Shown here in pieces: positions 11,711 through 22,551 of a stretch of DNA of 64,000 nucleotides. Origin of the DNA: Thelonectria olida (lineage: Eukaryota; Ascomycota; Sordariomycetes; Hypocreales; Nectriaceae); contig JAGPYM010000029.1 of assembly GCA_020736575.1 (NCBI GenBank), positions 1-64,000 on the forward strand, read 5' to 3'. Both the position numbers and the translations under genes were made by a program. Position 1 is the stretch's first letter. Each line of letters opens with the position of its first letter. Under the pieces are notes generated by a model. That model was not told where the DNA came from, ran no database searches, and saw nothing but the letters and a program-made list of their open reading frames with translations.

Positions 11711-12050
11711 ATCTGCTAGGTATTTAAGCCTTTACTAGGACCTAGCTAGAATGCCTTTCCCTTTCTTTTCCTTAGTATTAGATATTTAATATTAAGGCCA
11801 TTCTTAGTTGTATAGAACTTGGGTCTAGCCCCTTATAAAAAGTAAGGCTATAAGGCCTTTTTATAAGTATTAATTATATATTTAATATAATATATTAGTT
11901 AATTTAGCTTTTAATATTTTTATAAACGAGAAATACTCTTTAAGCTTATAACTTATTAAATAGTAATATATATAATTAATTAATTAAATTGAAAAGTAAA
12001 AAACTAAATTATAGGAAGTGGGATTAATCCCTTTTTTATAAGCCGGCTAT

Positions 12051-13124
12051 AAGACCCACAGCCTTCCCTTGCTAATAAGAGACTGGAGTAACTCTGATCT
12101 GACTCTTTGGATCCTCATAAGCTAAAGTGGCAAGAAGCCGAATGTCTAGCACTATCACTAATAGCCTCACTCCAAACCTCCTCCTAACCTCACTTAAATG
12201 CTGCATGTAGGGTGGTGCAAGACTTTTGAACCTTTATCGTGCGACGCAACGAGGCTTGTCACACGGTTCTTCCAGCTTTCATAATCCTGGAGACCAAACA
12301 CCTTGGCTGCCCTTTACGCCTCTTCTCATGTCAGACACACACTTTTCGATACTTAGCGGTCCCGAGCAAAGGTCCCCATCTTGAGACTGAGAGAACAATC
12401 TCTGCAGTGGTCCTCAGTGACGCCGTACTCGCGATGGCGCGACAGAATAACAGGATCCGAGAGGACAATCTCGCGCTGGTAGATGCCACCCTGGAGATCG
12501 CACAGAACAAATCACCTACCTGACACGTCGATTCCCTTGGAGTACTGGTTCCCCGTGTAAGACGACCGAGGGAGGTTTCGGCGTAATCGGCACAGTTGCG
12601 CAGGCTGGGCTCTCTGCGAATTCAAAAGAGAACAATGACAACACAATGTTGAGATATGAGTTTGAGATCTACGCACTTTTGTGTTGCAAACCTTTACAAT
12701 CACGAAGGTACCTAGTTAGGTTTGATTACTGAAGGTACCTACTCAGGTTAGAGAACAATTATTCAGATGCTGATGCCTCAGGACGCAAGGCAAGACCTAG
12801 CGTATCGATGGGGGAGTACACATAGTAATAGAGAGTGAGAGTCGAGACTGACGGAATTCTTGGCGTGGTTCGCCGCGTATGCGGACTACCTTTCGGGCGC
12901 CTGGAGGCCGCGAGCGCTGCCTTGCATATGCAGTGGCGTTTATTTTTAAGGGAATTGCTCGACCATGATTCGTTTTTTATTTTGTCCAGACGAAACCCGA
13001 TTCAAACAACTTGATCGTAGCAGACGCAAGTCCCATAGCTTCACGAGCGACACGGATAGACTGCCTTAGTTCTTCACTCTTTTTCTCTTTACCGCGAATC
13101 TTCAAAGTCAAGGTGTTTCTCAGC
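12051..13124. other. Transition zone without a supported gene
   Basis: GC content becomes gene-like here. A 94-codon open frame at 12239-12523 (+) has no recognisable domain and no flanking splice-compatible exon, so it is not called. The stretch may contain the upstream region of the lipase-like gene that starts at 13125. Confidence 0.5.
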
Positions 13125-14728
13125 ATGTTGAAAAAGATATTCAAGCATAAGACCGCAAGATCGGCAGCCAAGCATGCGTCTGCCGCCTCAGATTCGGTCC
13201 CAACCTCACGGCCGGATTCCAGTGCCAACTCGCAGGCCGCTTCTGCCGCTGCCGCCGAATTGATGGAGGGCCTTGAATTTGTTTTTGATCATTCAAACCA
13301 CGGCAGTGAGTTTTCTCTCCTCTCCACTTCCTATGGGGTTCTTTTTGGGTTTGACAAGCTAAGGTGGCTGGGTGAATAGAAGAAGAGCCCGGCGATTTGC
13401 TACAACTGCATCTCGATCGCCTTGGCAAGGAGATGTCCAGGTATGACAACTCCAGCGTCGACTCAGACAAGGCGGAGCCATGGCCGTGGTAGGGTTCCCA
13501 AAAGCTAAATCCTTTGAAATCGGAGCCTTTAGGCTGATGCTAATAATATTGAAAGCACTGCCCAGCTATTAGCGCTTCTAGTTACGGCATGCGAATGTGC
13601 CTCCTCTGTGTACACGCCCGACAAACAGCCTAACCCCGAGCTTTCACTTGTGCGGTTCAAGGCGGCTTCGATCACCGGCACCGTGAAAGCGGCTTCCATA
13701 TGGAAAAATGATGCGACAAAGACGCTGTTTGTGTCTGTTAGAGGGACAGCAAGTGCAGCAGACAACATGGTGAACCTGAACAACGAAAGCCAGGACACGG
13801 TCACCAGTTTTGTAGGTTTTTGAAATTCCGATCCTCTCTAAAACAAGGTCAAAAATAAAAAGGCTCTCGATTTTAACACACTCGAAATAGGACCTTGGCT
13901 TAGAGGGGACGCCCGTCCTCGCCCATCGTGGTTTTCTGGCCTGCACCAACGTCCTCCTCCCTTGGTTCACCGAAGAAATCATCCGCCAGGTTGAGCTCGA
14001 CGACAGTTTGGCCCACATCGTCTTCACGGGGCATTCAGCGGGAGGCGCCGTGGCTGCACTCGCGTTCTTGCACTTCGCGTGCCAAAATATAGCAAAGTGT
14101 AGGTCAGAATCCCGTCTGTGGTCAAGCCATATCACTGATCATCGAGGCATCCTCGATCGGAGCAGTATCTTCCGTCTTTTTGTCCCTGATCACGTTTGGC
14201 GCTCCACCCATTACCTCGGTCAATGTCGCGGAACTGGCTAAAGGGCGGCTTGGTGTCAAGTATGTCTTGGCATTTGTTAACGAGTTTGACCTCGTGCCGC
14301 GACTAGACCATACTTACATGCTGTCCGTTGTCGATCTCTACCGCTCCCGTTACGGGTTACCACCGACCTCGTTGGATGGGCGCCCGGATTATATGCGCGG
14401 AGATGGGCGCCGCCATTGGGAGCTTCCCCCACCCGATCACCACATCGTTGGAGATATTGTCATTCTAAGATCAAATATAGCCCACGGAGCAGAGGGGCAG
14501 GCCTATGACAGCGAACCTGATGGGTCAGAAACACCGTCACAACGGTTGGACATGGTTCAAGTGTCACATGGAGAGTTTGAGCAGTTGCTTTTTTGCGACC
14601 TCTCGGCTCATAGTTGCCAAGTATACCTTGAACGTCTCAAGGAGTTGTCGCTAGTGCGTCCTGGTGAAATGGTGGGAGCTGAGGACGTATTGACCGACCT
14701 GAGAAGGACCATGAATCTCAGGTTTTAG
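13125..14728 (+). CDS. Class 3 lipase-like alpha/beta hydrolase (5 exons)
   Basis: The model is join(13125..13305, 13380..13488, 13556..13811, 13891..14098, 14166..14728), which keeps phase throughout and gives 438 residues. The serine-hydrolase elbow GHSAGG lies in exon 4, after a region that fits the class 3 lipase beta-sheet (VSVRGTASAADN, then FTGHSAGG). Exon 5 continues with TFGAPP, the usual post-elbow motif, and VNEFDLVP, whose Asp could be the catalytic acid. The family hydrolyses acylglycerols or related esters; the true substrate is unknown. The N-terminus is Ala/Ser-rich, basic at its start and without a signal peptide, suggesting an intracellular enzyme. Exon 1 could begin upstream in frame at 13011. 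It is the first intact gene right of the RIP isochore. The exon 2/3 junction is the least certain. Confidence 0.8.
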
Positions 14729-14916
14729 CAGAATAGCATCCTTGATATAGGTATACTACCATGCTGGTGGCTCAGTATCACAGGTTGGCTTCAGAGCCTC
14801 ACATGCACTCGAACTACAGCAAGATTCTCAGAATGGAAGGCCGGGGCGGTATCAAGAGCTACACGTGTTTTGGAGATCAGGATACGAATTCCAATTATTG
14901 AAGACGTACCTCACCA

Positions 14917-16326
14917 TCAATGTGAATTTAAGATTGGAAGCCGCCGTCCTTTTCTCCTCGCTACTTCAACAGCTCTGTAGTAAGCAACCTGTTCCTTCAC
15001 CTTGGCAGTGATGCTCTTCATATCCACGTCCCCTGTCTGGGTATCCATGGCGCGCTCAAGCTCTGACAACAGCATCTCGCAGTCCCAGCAACCGCAGTTC
15101 TGGTACTCCTTTCCAAAATGAATGCGAAACAGCCGTCTGGTGTCTCCGTATCCATCGCCTAGGTCTTCTTTGCCAATCGTGTCGTCGTGATTAACAAACC
15201 TGCCGACCAATGCCGTGATACCTTGCGCATACTGCCCGGCGGCGCATTGGTGGGTGTGCCACGCCAGGTCAATGTCCAGCGTGGGGACCAGCATGACCGA
15301 CTTGGAAAGCCGGAGGAGCTCGCAGAACTTGCGGTAGCGATCGATGCCGCGTGAGAGGGTCCCTTCGAGGGCAGGACTTCGGATCCACATGTGAGCATTC
15401 ATTTTATCGACAAACGCCGTCTGCCGGATCACGGCGTTGTGGAGTTCGGCAGCGAGACCGGTGTCAAGGGACTGGAAGAGTCTACAATACGTGGCAGCCG
15501 TGTTATCGCCAGCAACGCGACTTGTCGGCGTCGACTGGCCAATTCCGAAGATATCCAGTTGGGGGCACTGTCTTGATCCCGCTCCAGAGCCCGTCGTGCC
15601 CCAGGCCCCGAACTGGTCGACCAGGTCCCATTTCAGCCCCGAAACTGCCTCGTATCGGCGTACGGCGGCGCTGCTGCGAGTGAAGGTCCAGTCATCGTTG
15701 TTGATATTTCGGTGAATGCTAGCCCAGGGCATCTTGATTGAGTAGAGTTCCTCGCCCTGACAGTGATTTCTGAAGAGCCGAGGATTGAGTAAGAAGGTGT
15801 GCCATACCATGATGATGTCGAGGGGCGGCAAGTTGTCGTCCGCCATGTTCTTGCCGGCCCCGAGAAAAGAGGTGAGGCTGGCTCTCCAGTCCAGGAAACG
15901 CACAACGGCGAACTCGACAAACTTGGCCCATTTCGGTTGCCGGCGATCCCAAAGCGTATCGTCTTTAAATGTTTTTGTGTCGCCTTTTCTTCCTGTCTTG
16001 GTCTCGCGTTTGGGACTGATGCCCATGGCTGTATCGATGCTTTCCGACGTCAGGACCTGCTGCCTTAGAACGTACAACGTCTCGAGGAGCTCGAGATGGG
16101 TGGCGCATTCCGAGACGCTGGGCATGGCCGTGTTAGGAGTATTTTCAGCGGCGTGGCCATCATCCGCATTGAATATCTCTCTTGCCGGGATGATTGGTCT
16201 TTGTGCAGTGGTTCGAGCCAGTCGGAATGGTCTCCCCCTGCTATCAGTCTGTTTGCCAGCAGCCAGGACCATATTCTTGCGCAGGTGGTGAAGCGCCATT
16301 GTCGTGTCGTTCCATTCTAAGGCCAT
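14917..16326 (-). CDS. GRDP-like (glycine-rich domain-containing protein family) protein
   Basis: A single-exon 469-residue protein. Two signatures of the GRDP-like family (formerly DUF1399) are clear: PLDIIMVWHTFLLNP in the N-terminal half and PTLDIDLAWHTHQ in the C-terminal half, with MNAHMWIRSPAL between them and a closing NCGCWDCE cysteine cluster. The paired WHT/WHTHQ histidines are conserved in the family, which occurs in plants and fungi; its biochemical role is not established. The protein lacks the glycine-rich tail found in many members. Interestingly, the next gene upstream on the same strand ends in just such a tail. No signal peptide or TM segment is seen. The start is the first ATG of the frame (MALEWNDT). 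Confidence 0.85.
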   Translation of the reverse strand: MALEWNDTTMALHHLRKNMVLAAGKQTDSRGRPFRLARTTAQRPIIPAREIFNADDGHAAENTPNTAMPSVSECATHLELLETLYVLRQQVLTSESIDTAMGISPKRETKTGRKGDTKTFKDDTLWDRRQPKWAKFVEFAVVRFLDWRASLTSFLGAGKNMADDNLPPLDIIMVWHTFLLNPRLFRNHCQGEELYSIKMPWASIHRNINNDDWTFTRSSAAVRRYEAVSGLKWDLVDQFGAWGTTGSGAGSRQCPQLDIFGIGQSTPTSRVAGDNTAATYCRLFQSLDTGLAAELHNAVIRQTAFVDKMNAHMWIRSPALEGTLSRGIDRYRKFCELLRLSKSVMLVPTLDIDLAWHTHQCAAGQYAQGITALVGRFVNHDDTIGKEDLGDGYGDTRRLFRIHFGKEYQNCGCWDCEMLLSELERAMDTQTGDVDMKSITAKVKEQVAYYRAVEVARRKGRRLPILNSH

Positions 16327-16753
16327 GGCTTCTCTAAATGGACATAATCAACGTGTCCGGAAAGTAGCCAAAGTCGACAAGTCCACAAATTGGTTGGAGG
16401 CGATAAATTGCAAGCCTCTAGAGTTGCTGCGTCTCGTGAAGGCCTGCCAAGTCAGTCCGCCAGGTTCTACCTCAGGGCGTCATTCATACCTCCATTCCGC
16501 GCTTACTGCGGAGTACGTGAAACTTGCTTCTCATTGATTGGGCGTGAGTGGGTGCCTCATGCAGGAATCAGGAGAGCTGAGGCTGAGTTTGGTTGCCTCG
16601 TTGCCTATATGCAGGTTCTGGGCCAGTTGAAACTCAGTAACGCGATCTTTGCCATGGCCAAGACGGACGGCGAAACTGGATGACGTGCACTGCGATCAGA
16701 AGATTTATTTCACTAGGTAGCCGGGCACGGTAATAGAGAGACACGTACGATAA
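16327..16753. other. Intergenic, no gene seen
   Basis: Short plus-strand frames here are antisense to the start of the GRDP-like gene or have no family match. The stretch probably contains the GRDP-like promoter and the end of the upstream gene. Confidence 0.5.
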
Positions 16754-16860
16754 TCAACGGCCTCTCTTGGCATCTGGTATCTCTGCATTGAGCGTGTCGC
16801 GGCACTCCTTTTCGGCATGGTTCCGCTGCCTAACTTCGGCGAGATTCGTCCTCATCGCCG

Positions 16861-17036
16861 TCATGCTGTGCTGTGCTTGCTGGATAGCCTTGGCCCGTTC
16901 TTCCTCCTTGGCCAGTGCCGCTTCATCCTCCTCCTCCTCCTCCCCCTCCTCCACCGCCTCCTCCTCCACAGCCACCGCCTCCTCCTCCTCCACCACCTCC
17001 ACAGCCGCCGCCGCTTCCTCCTGCGCAACTTGACAC
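16861..17036 (-). repeat. GGN/GAG trinucleotide low-complexity tract in coding region
   Basis: The minus strand is a purine-rich imperfect (GGA/GGC)n tract. In one frame it encodes poly-Gly with spaced Cys and ends at TGA (16923-16925). In the neighbouring frame it encodes Glu/Ala/Val and remains open to 16754, adding a charged KEEERAKAIQQAQ-type segment that looks like a coiled coil. Confidence 0.75.
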
Positions 17037-19755
17037 GCATCCCGTACCACATGTATCCTGACCTATTGCCACTACGCCGGAAGCGCAACCCGTCGTTCCG
17101 GCGCCGCACGCAAATCCTCCGCAATTGCCACCGTCGCCGACTATCTTGCTTGGGCTGCCACGCGCAGATTGCTTGCCCACGTCCTCTTGTGTCGCCTTCC
17201 AGTCTCTCAACCTCTCATACTCGGTGATTCGTAACGGCTGCGTAAGATGCGCCCAGTCTGCCACAAAGTATTGATGGTACGCGCCCTTCTCGAAGTGGTG
17301 GCTAAAGGGTTGCGCGCGGTGGATGCCTCCTAACTTGAGGCGATCGAGCGCCTCGTCATTTTGCTGATGCAACCAGAGCGTCGATTCTCGGAACTGGGCG
17401 CACCTTGCAAGAGCCGAGGCGGCCGTGAGGAGCACGTCTTGGCCGAGGAGGACCATGAGCCTGTTCTTAAACCAGTCCGTATCCGTCATCAAACCCGTTG
17501 CACGCCCGTTTGCCGTCTTGGAAGTCCCAGGGAATGGGTGCCGTGGGTACAGTTGTCTGCCCCGAGCGAGGTGAAGAGAGAGGATGGACCATGAGTCAAA
17601 CGGGAAAGCCCATACATGCTTCGAGATGTTACACTGGCCGCATTTTCCCGGATACCGATCATATGCCTCTGTGCAGTCCCAAGGGAATAAGTCTTGGTAG
17701 GGATATATCGGGCCCTCAAAACCACCCCAATCATACCAATACTCTGCCAGCGTATCGATGATATCTGACTCATCGTGGCGCCCAAAACGAAACTTGAGTA
17801 AATACTCCTCTGTTAGCCCGTTTGGTACGTCAAACTTTGAGCGCGCTGTCGTCTGAACATATGCTCCTGGCCTACAAACAAAACTCATGAGGTATAAAGG
17901 CGCTTTCTGCCCTGTCGTTCCCGTGACGGCCGTCTGGGCGTCTAGGAATGGCCCGAACACGTCGCGGTTGATCAGGCTGTCACAAAACATCTGGCAGTTA
18001 TTGGAGCGAAAGCTCCAGCGAAGCTGCGTTTCAGGGTCAAGCAGTTGAGCGGCGATGCTGGATATGTATCTCTCGACCCTCGACCCGAGATAGCTCTTGA
18101 ACTTGTCGACTAAGCGATTTGCGCTGTGCTCTAGCTGCTGTTCTTTCTGCTTGAAGCTGATGCCATCTTCGATAAGGCGGCTGGTCTCTCCAATGAGGGC
18201 GTCAATCAAGTCTTCCTCCTCATCCAAGTTGAAGAAGCTGCAGAAGGCACCGCCGACCACCTGCTTGGTAAAGGCCTTGTACCGTTTCGGTACTTGAGGG
18301 CGGACCTGTGAGTAGAGAGTCCGGTCCTGTTGGCCTGTCAAAAGGAGGCAGTTGTTTATGTCTTCGGGAGGGTCGCGAAGGACTTGTAGATTCGGTGGCT
18401 CTCGGCTGGTGATGAGGACGCCTCCATACGTGCTATTCGCAACTCGTTAGTCTAAGACCCTTATCATCAAGAAGGAGGTGTTGAGTAACCTACTTGGCAA
18501 CACCATTTTCGATGATAATCGGACCGATCCGTAGAGCCGTGTGGACGTTCCCGAATGGATATTTGTTCGTGGCTGAGCGAAGATAGAGCGGTATGTCTTC
18601 TGGGGACTTATCCGTCAAGCCGTACGAGGTTCCGAATTCGGGCATCGTTGGCTTGTCTAACATCTTCAGCCTTTTCGGCCTCCTCGGTACCAACGGCCAC
18701 ATATCCCGAAACTCCTCCTTCTCCACGTCTCTAATCTTAGCTTGCTGAAGGGTTCGATGGTTGTCAATCTTGAGCTGGGTGGCGGCGTACTTGGCTTCCG
18801 CGAACAGATCTGTAACGCTAGTCAGTCCACAACTCGCCCGACCACCGTCGGCGTCGAGGTGAGCGCCGCCGTCGAGCTCGGGGTCCACTGGCCACAGGGT
18901 ACGGAGGCGGCCATCTGCATCTGTCCGGCTGATCGAACTGCAGGTGCAGAGCTTGTGGCTGACTTCTGGGGTGACGGCGGTGGGCAAGCAGCATTCCTTG
19001 TGCTTCTTAGAAAAGTTCGACTTGTTGTAGTGGTCCTCTCGATAACAACTCTCGCAAAAAACGCTCGTCTCCTTCCCTTTGACGCTATAGAAGCTAGACC
19101 CGCGGATGACGGCCAGGCACTTGAGGCAGTGCTGCGGGATGAAGATGGGCAGGCTGTGCTTGTCGTACGAAGATACGGCCATTTGCGGCATTGCTGGTCG
19201 CTTCCAAAATGAAACGGCCTGCTCAGGCTCTCGATATTCGATTACCTTGTCGATATCGAGAAATTGCGCCGATTGAAGCAGCATGCGGGCCCGTCTTCTC
19301 ACCGTGTCTAGCGGCTGTCTTTTGAGAAGAGAAGCTCGGATGGTCTCCTTGATTTGCTGACTTTTGATGTCGGCGAACATGTCCCATCCTCGATCTTGCA
19401 ATGCCTCTTCATACGAGGGTGCCTTCTCTTTCTTAGGCGGTGGACCAGTCTGGGCATTTCGCCGGAAGAACTGACGAGAGCTGTGGCTTACTTGGTCGAC
19501 GAAAGTGTCGTAGCCGTGAATGTGGTCGTCCTCCTCTTCTGGCAACAGGCTCAGCATCTCCTCACGCGATTGCCAGCGGCGCAGCGTGAGCAGGATATAC
19601 GGCAGCTCCCGCCCGACTCCCCGCCAATACATCTCGATGAGTTCATTTTGAAGATGACCAACCGCAGGTCCAATTAGTTTGCGAGGAATTCGCGGGGCAT
19701 TTGTGATATCGGCCTTGATGCTTTCAGCAGGGCTGGACGACGAGGTAAAAGGCAT
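16923..19755 (-). CDS. Large Cys-rich protein with Gly/Cys-rich tail (2 exons)
   Basis: The model is complement(join(16923..18432, 18494..19755)), 923 residues, with a 61-nt intron from GTAGGTTA to GAATAG. I do not recognise the family with certainty. Exon 1 carries a probable zinc-binding module (CLKC, then FCESCYREDH, KKHKECC and CTC) in the middle of the protein. The C-terminus is a low-complexity Gly/Cys tail (GGNCGGFACGAG, then GCGGGG runs) like that of glycine-rich domain proteins. No signal peptide or TM helix is evident. The tail lies in a (GGN)n repeat that is also open in the Glu frame and runs on to 16754, so the true C-terminus is uncertain. It is codirectional with, and about 600 bp upstream of, the GRDP-like gene. 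Confidence 0.75.
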
Positions 19756-20104
19756 CGCGCGTGGAAAGAGGGATGCTACAATGCGTCATGAAAGGTCTTG
19801 GCAAGGTTAGAGACTGGGACAATAAAAGGAGAAAAGAAAAAAGGAAACGGAGAAGATTGGAAAGGATGATAATGAGTGGAAAATATCCAGATAATGCAAG
19901 CCAAGCATTGCCTACCTAGGTATGCAAGGTTGCCTTGTTTTTAGCAGTAAATGCCTTATGAAGTTGTAAACAACACTTACATATTAGTGCGCCTCCTACA
20001 AATAAGTATTTAGGAAACTAAGAATTATTCTTTAATTGTACTATGCTTCTCTCGACTTTTATAGGCTGAGAAAAGTAAAGAGTCTCAATTTTACTACTTC
20101 TCAC
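19756..20104. other. Intergenic between two minus-strand genes
   Basis: This holds the upstream region of the Cys-rich gene, with purine-rich runs (AAAGGAGAAAAGAAAAAAGG near 19825), and the 3' flank of the acyltransferase gene. The part at 19920-20100 is A+T-rich. No open frame is supported. Confidence 0.6.
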
Positions 20105-21409
20105 TTAAATCTTAATCCATCTGTCAAACTTCTTCGCCAACTCCACGCATGGCTCGTCAATAAACCTCGTATATAGGTGCGCCGTATACAGATTAATCGC
20201 CGTCATAATCACATACCCCACGATCCAGGAAAATGCAAATGGGATTGTGTGCTTGCTGGCCTCAGGCGTCCCAGGATACTGTTCTCGAGTGGCAACATAC
20301 CACAGAAAATCCCTCACAGGGTCACGGACGAGATGGTAGATGGATTGGTGCACCAAGTACAGCGAGAACGAGATCTTTCCCAGATATTGTATCGGCGTAG
20401 AGTTCAGTGGGCGCTGGAGATGAGGCGACTTGCCGATTGCATAGACAAGCAATACTGAGCCAGTTGTCTTCCAGCACTTGCTCAGAATCGCCCAGTTGTT
20501 CTCCCAGCGAGAGGATTCGACGAGCTCCAAGAATTGGTAACCCGGCGGCAGAAAACCGTCGTCGCTGAGGCAGACCAACCAAATTCCGAAAACAAAGCAG
20601 GCGTACGTTCGGACGGTGGTAAAGTTGACTGAGCGGGACTTTGTCCCCAAGCACAGCCGGAAGTGATGGGGTAGCTTTGGGTCCTCGTTCGTAGTCCCTG
20701 GCCCTGACAAGATGTGCATCTCAGCCAGGTAGAGGCCAGCCAAGAAGCCAAACAGGTCCCACAGTCCAAAATAGAACCAGTAGCCTATTAACGCTCCGAG
20801 AGCCAAACGTCGAAGCTGCGGCCGCCAGAATGCCAGCCCTAAGATAGCAAGGTAGACAATGCAAGAGCCTCGGAACTCAAGCGCCATGGTCCACAGTTGA
20901 CCATTGAGGCCGCCGTTGTTTTGAAACGTAATGATGTTCATGTTGTCGAGCATGTAGCGAAAGACAAAGGTGATGTGCAACCAGGGTGCAGTCCAAGGTC
21001 GCCGACCCCAGACAACGTCGTCGCCAAATTCCCATTGGTAAAGGTTGCAGAAGAAGAGAAGTTGCGAAATGGCGGTAATGCAAAAGACAGGCAGATAGAT
21101 GCGCAAAACACGGCGAGTGACGGCCGAAGAAAGGCGACGCAGGAACTCGGCGCTGCTGCTATTTCGCAGTTGAAGAAGGTTAATGGAGATGGCAAAGCCA
21201 GAGATGACTAAGAACAGCGGCACCATCGAATGTGCAGCAAAGAGGAGACGGATGGGAGGCAGCTGAAGGAGCCTCCGGTTCTCCTCGGGCGGATCGGCCC
21301 AGTACGACCTAAAGGCAGCGTCCAAGACGCCGCCCATGAAGTAGTGGTCCGTCGCGACGATGGCAGCTGCAATGCCGCGGAGGCCATCGAGCCAAGTGGT
21401 GCGGTCCAT
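20105..21409 (-). CDS. Acyltransferase family 3 (OafA/YrhL-like) membrane protein
   Basis: Single exon, 434 residues from the ATG at 21409. Members transfer acyl groups onto sugars or other acceptors while embedded in a membrane. The N-terminus has the diagnostic sequence RTTWLDGLRGIAA, followed by a His in TDHYFMGG and by PLFLVISGFAISI. About ten hydrophobic segments follow, including FALLNA-type helices and a C-terminal SFSLYLVHQSIYH block, which is typical of the family. An in-frame TTG at 21436 could extend the start but has no merit over the ATG beside the DGLRG motif. The length is normal for fungal members. The acceptor is unknown. Confidence 0.9.
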   Translation of the reverse strand: MDRTTWLDGLRGIAAAIVATDHYFMGGVLDAAFRSYWADPPEENRRLLQLPPIRLLFAAHSMVPLFLVISGFAISINLLQLRNSSSAEFLRRLSSAVTRRVLRIYLPVFCITAISQLLFFCNLYQWEFGDDVVWGRRPWTAPWLHITFVFRYMLDNMNIITFQNNGGLNGQLWTMALEFRGSCIVYLAILGLAFWRPQLRRLALGALIGYWFYFGLWDLFGFLAGLYLAEMHILSGPGTTNEDPKLPHHFRLCLGTKSRSVNFTTVRTYACFVFGIWLVCLSDDGFLPPGYQFLELVESSRWENNWAILSKCWKTTGSVLLVYAIGKSPHLQRPLNSTPIQYLGKISFSLYLVHQSIYHLVRDPVRDFLWYVATREQYPGTPEASKHTIPFAFSWIVGYVIMTAINLYTAHLYTRFIDEPCVELAKKFDRWIKI

Positions 21410-22551
21410 GGCGTCGTGGGCGTCCAGCGCAAGCAAGAAGGGAATGATGGATGAGGTGGTGCAAAATCGTAGGGCTGGCGGCCTGGTCGGCTCTGAAACC
21501 TCTCAAGGCTGATAACCCCTTTAAATGGATTCGATTGATCCACCTGGATACCTAGTCGGTGATTTCCAATTTTGGAACACACTGTAACTCCGTGCCCTGC
21601 GAGCCTGGAATACGACCATGGAATACGATCATCCATGGTCGTGTGGGGAATTAGTTGACGGGCATTATGAATGGGTCGAGTCACGAGACCAACTGGCCGT
21701 TACATTAACTATTGAGAGACCTCCATCGAGCTCTGCAACTTACGGAAGAACAGGGAGTAAGGCTGCATTGGGGTTTTCAGCTATGGGACGGGGCACGGCC
21801 GTGGCCTGGAAGTTGTAAGATGGGGTTGGGGAGAGACAAGAGGGTTACACATGGACTGTTGGAAAGAGAGAATCCCTATTAAAAAGAATGGAGTTGGGCC
21901 TGGTAGCAATAAGAACTTGACGGCCTTGGTTTCATATGCAGTGCTGGCCGGCCTGGATCTCAAGGGCAAGGTTATATAGGAAGTTTGGTGACGGAAGAAT
22001 AAAGTATTTAACAGAGGCTATCTAGGCAGATACTTTTGTACGAAATAAGGATGGGTACGTTTAATCACAGGTTGGGTTTGTATAATATAGGTCAAATTGA
22101 ATTCAAAGCATATCTATCTAGCTTGAGACTGCAACCAGTAACTATTTGCTAATGGATTTAGATTTTATCCAACTCAGATCCTATCTATAAATCCTCAGCC
22201 TTGCGTATTGCTCTTCACTCAAGTGGCATCCCGCCTCCTGCGTCCGTCGATGAGACGTCCTCATTGCGCTGTGTCACCAGCCTCTCAAGGTCCGTCATAC
22301 CCACGCGAATTGGGCTGTCGAAAGACAAGGGAGATGGTAGACTCCGTTCGTATCAGACGGGAGAATTACTTTTCCACGCTCGACGCCCTCGGTAATCCTC
22401 AGTAGTATAAGTCAAGTAAAATATCGACGGCTATGGGTCTCAAATTTGGTTCCCTCTTGTGAATCCAGACCAGGAGACGGTTCGAATTGCGTAAAGATTA
22501 GCTTACCGACCGGGGAGCTTTTAGGCTGGCAACGGCGGTTTGGGTACCGTG
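21410..22551. other. Intergenic, no gene seen
   Basis: Short frames on both strands lack recognisable domains. The right part, from 22,000, becomes A+T-richer and leads into the broken transporter. The acyltransferase promoter should lie at the left end. Confidence 0.5.

Larger units (their letters stand above)
8303..11837 (+). mobile_element. Second 3' fragment of the same Gypsy family
   Basis: From 8303 the sequence matches the first Gypsy relic starting at 3832, inside the chromodomain, and runs to the same terminal CCCCTTATA at 11837. With the two solo-LTR insertions and their duplications removed (678 bp each), 8303-10875 is 1,895 bp against 1,897 bp for 3832-5728. The two copies are therefore collinear to within a couple of bases. 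The 5' part is missing: the fragment starts exactly where the Copia LTR ends. Both copies are RIP-mutated, the second more heavily. Its LTR is 10876-11837, split by the insertion at 10886. Confidence 0.8.
1..12050. repeat. AT-rich, RIP-mutated repeat isochore
   Basis: The sequence is overwhelmingly A+T, and no open frame of 60 codons occurs until after 12,200. Recognisable retrotransposon proteins can still be read if TAA/TAG stops are taken as former CAA/CAG codons. This is the signature expected of RIP, a pre-meiotic C-to-T process known in Pezizomycotina. The block ends sharply near 12,050, where GC returns to a gene-like level. The left end is cut by the window, so the isochore is longer than shown. 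Positions 1 to about 1,480 are equally AT-rich; I cannot assign them to a domain, though they may be upstream Gypsy polyprotein. Confidence 0.9.

Noticed and set aside
12239..12523. 94-codon open frame
   Set aside because: No domain, no splice partner, composition unlike neighbouring genes.
16767..17227. Plus-strand Ser- and Leu-rich frames
   Set aside because: They are antisense to the Gly/Glu repeat of the minus-strand gene; low-complexity repeats are open in many frames.
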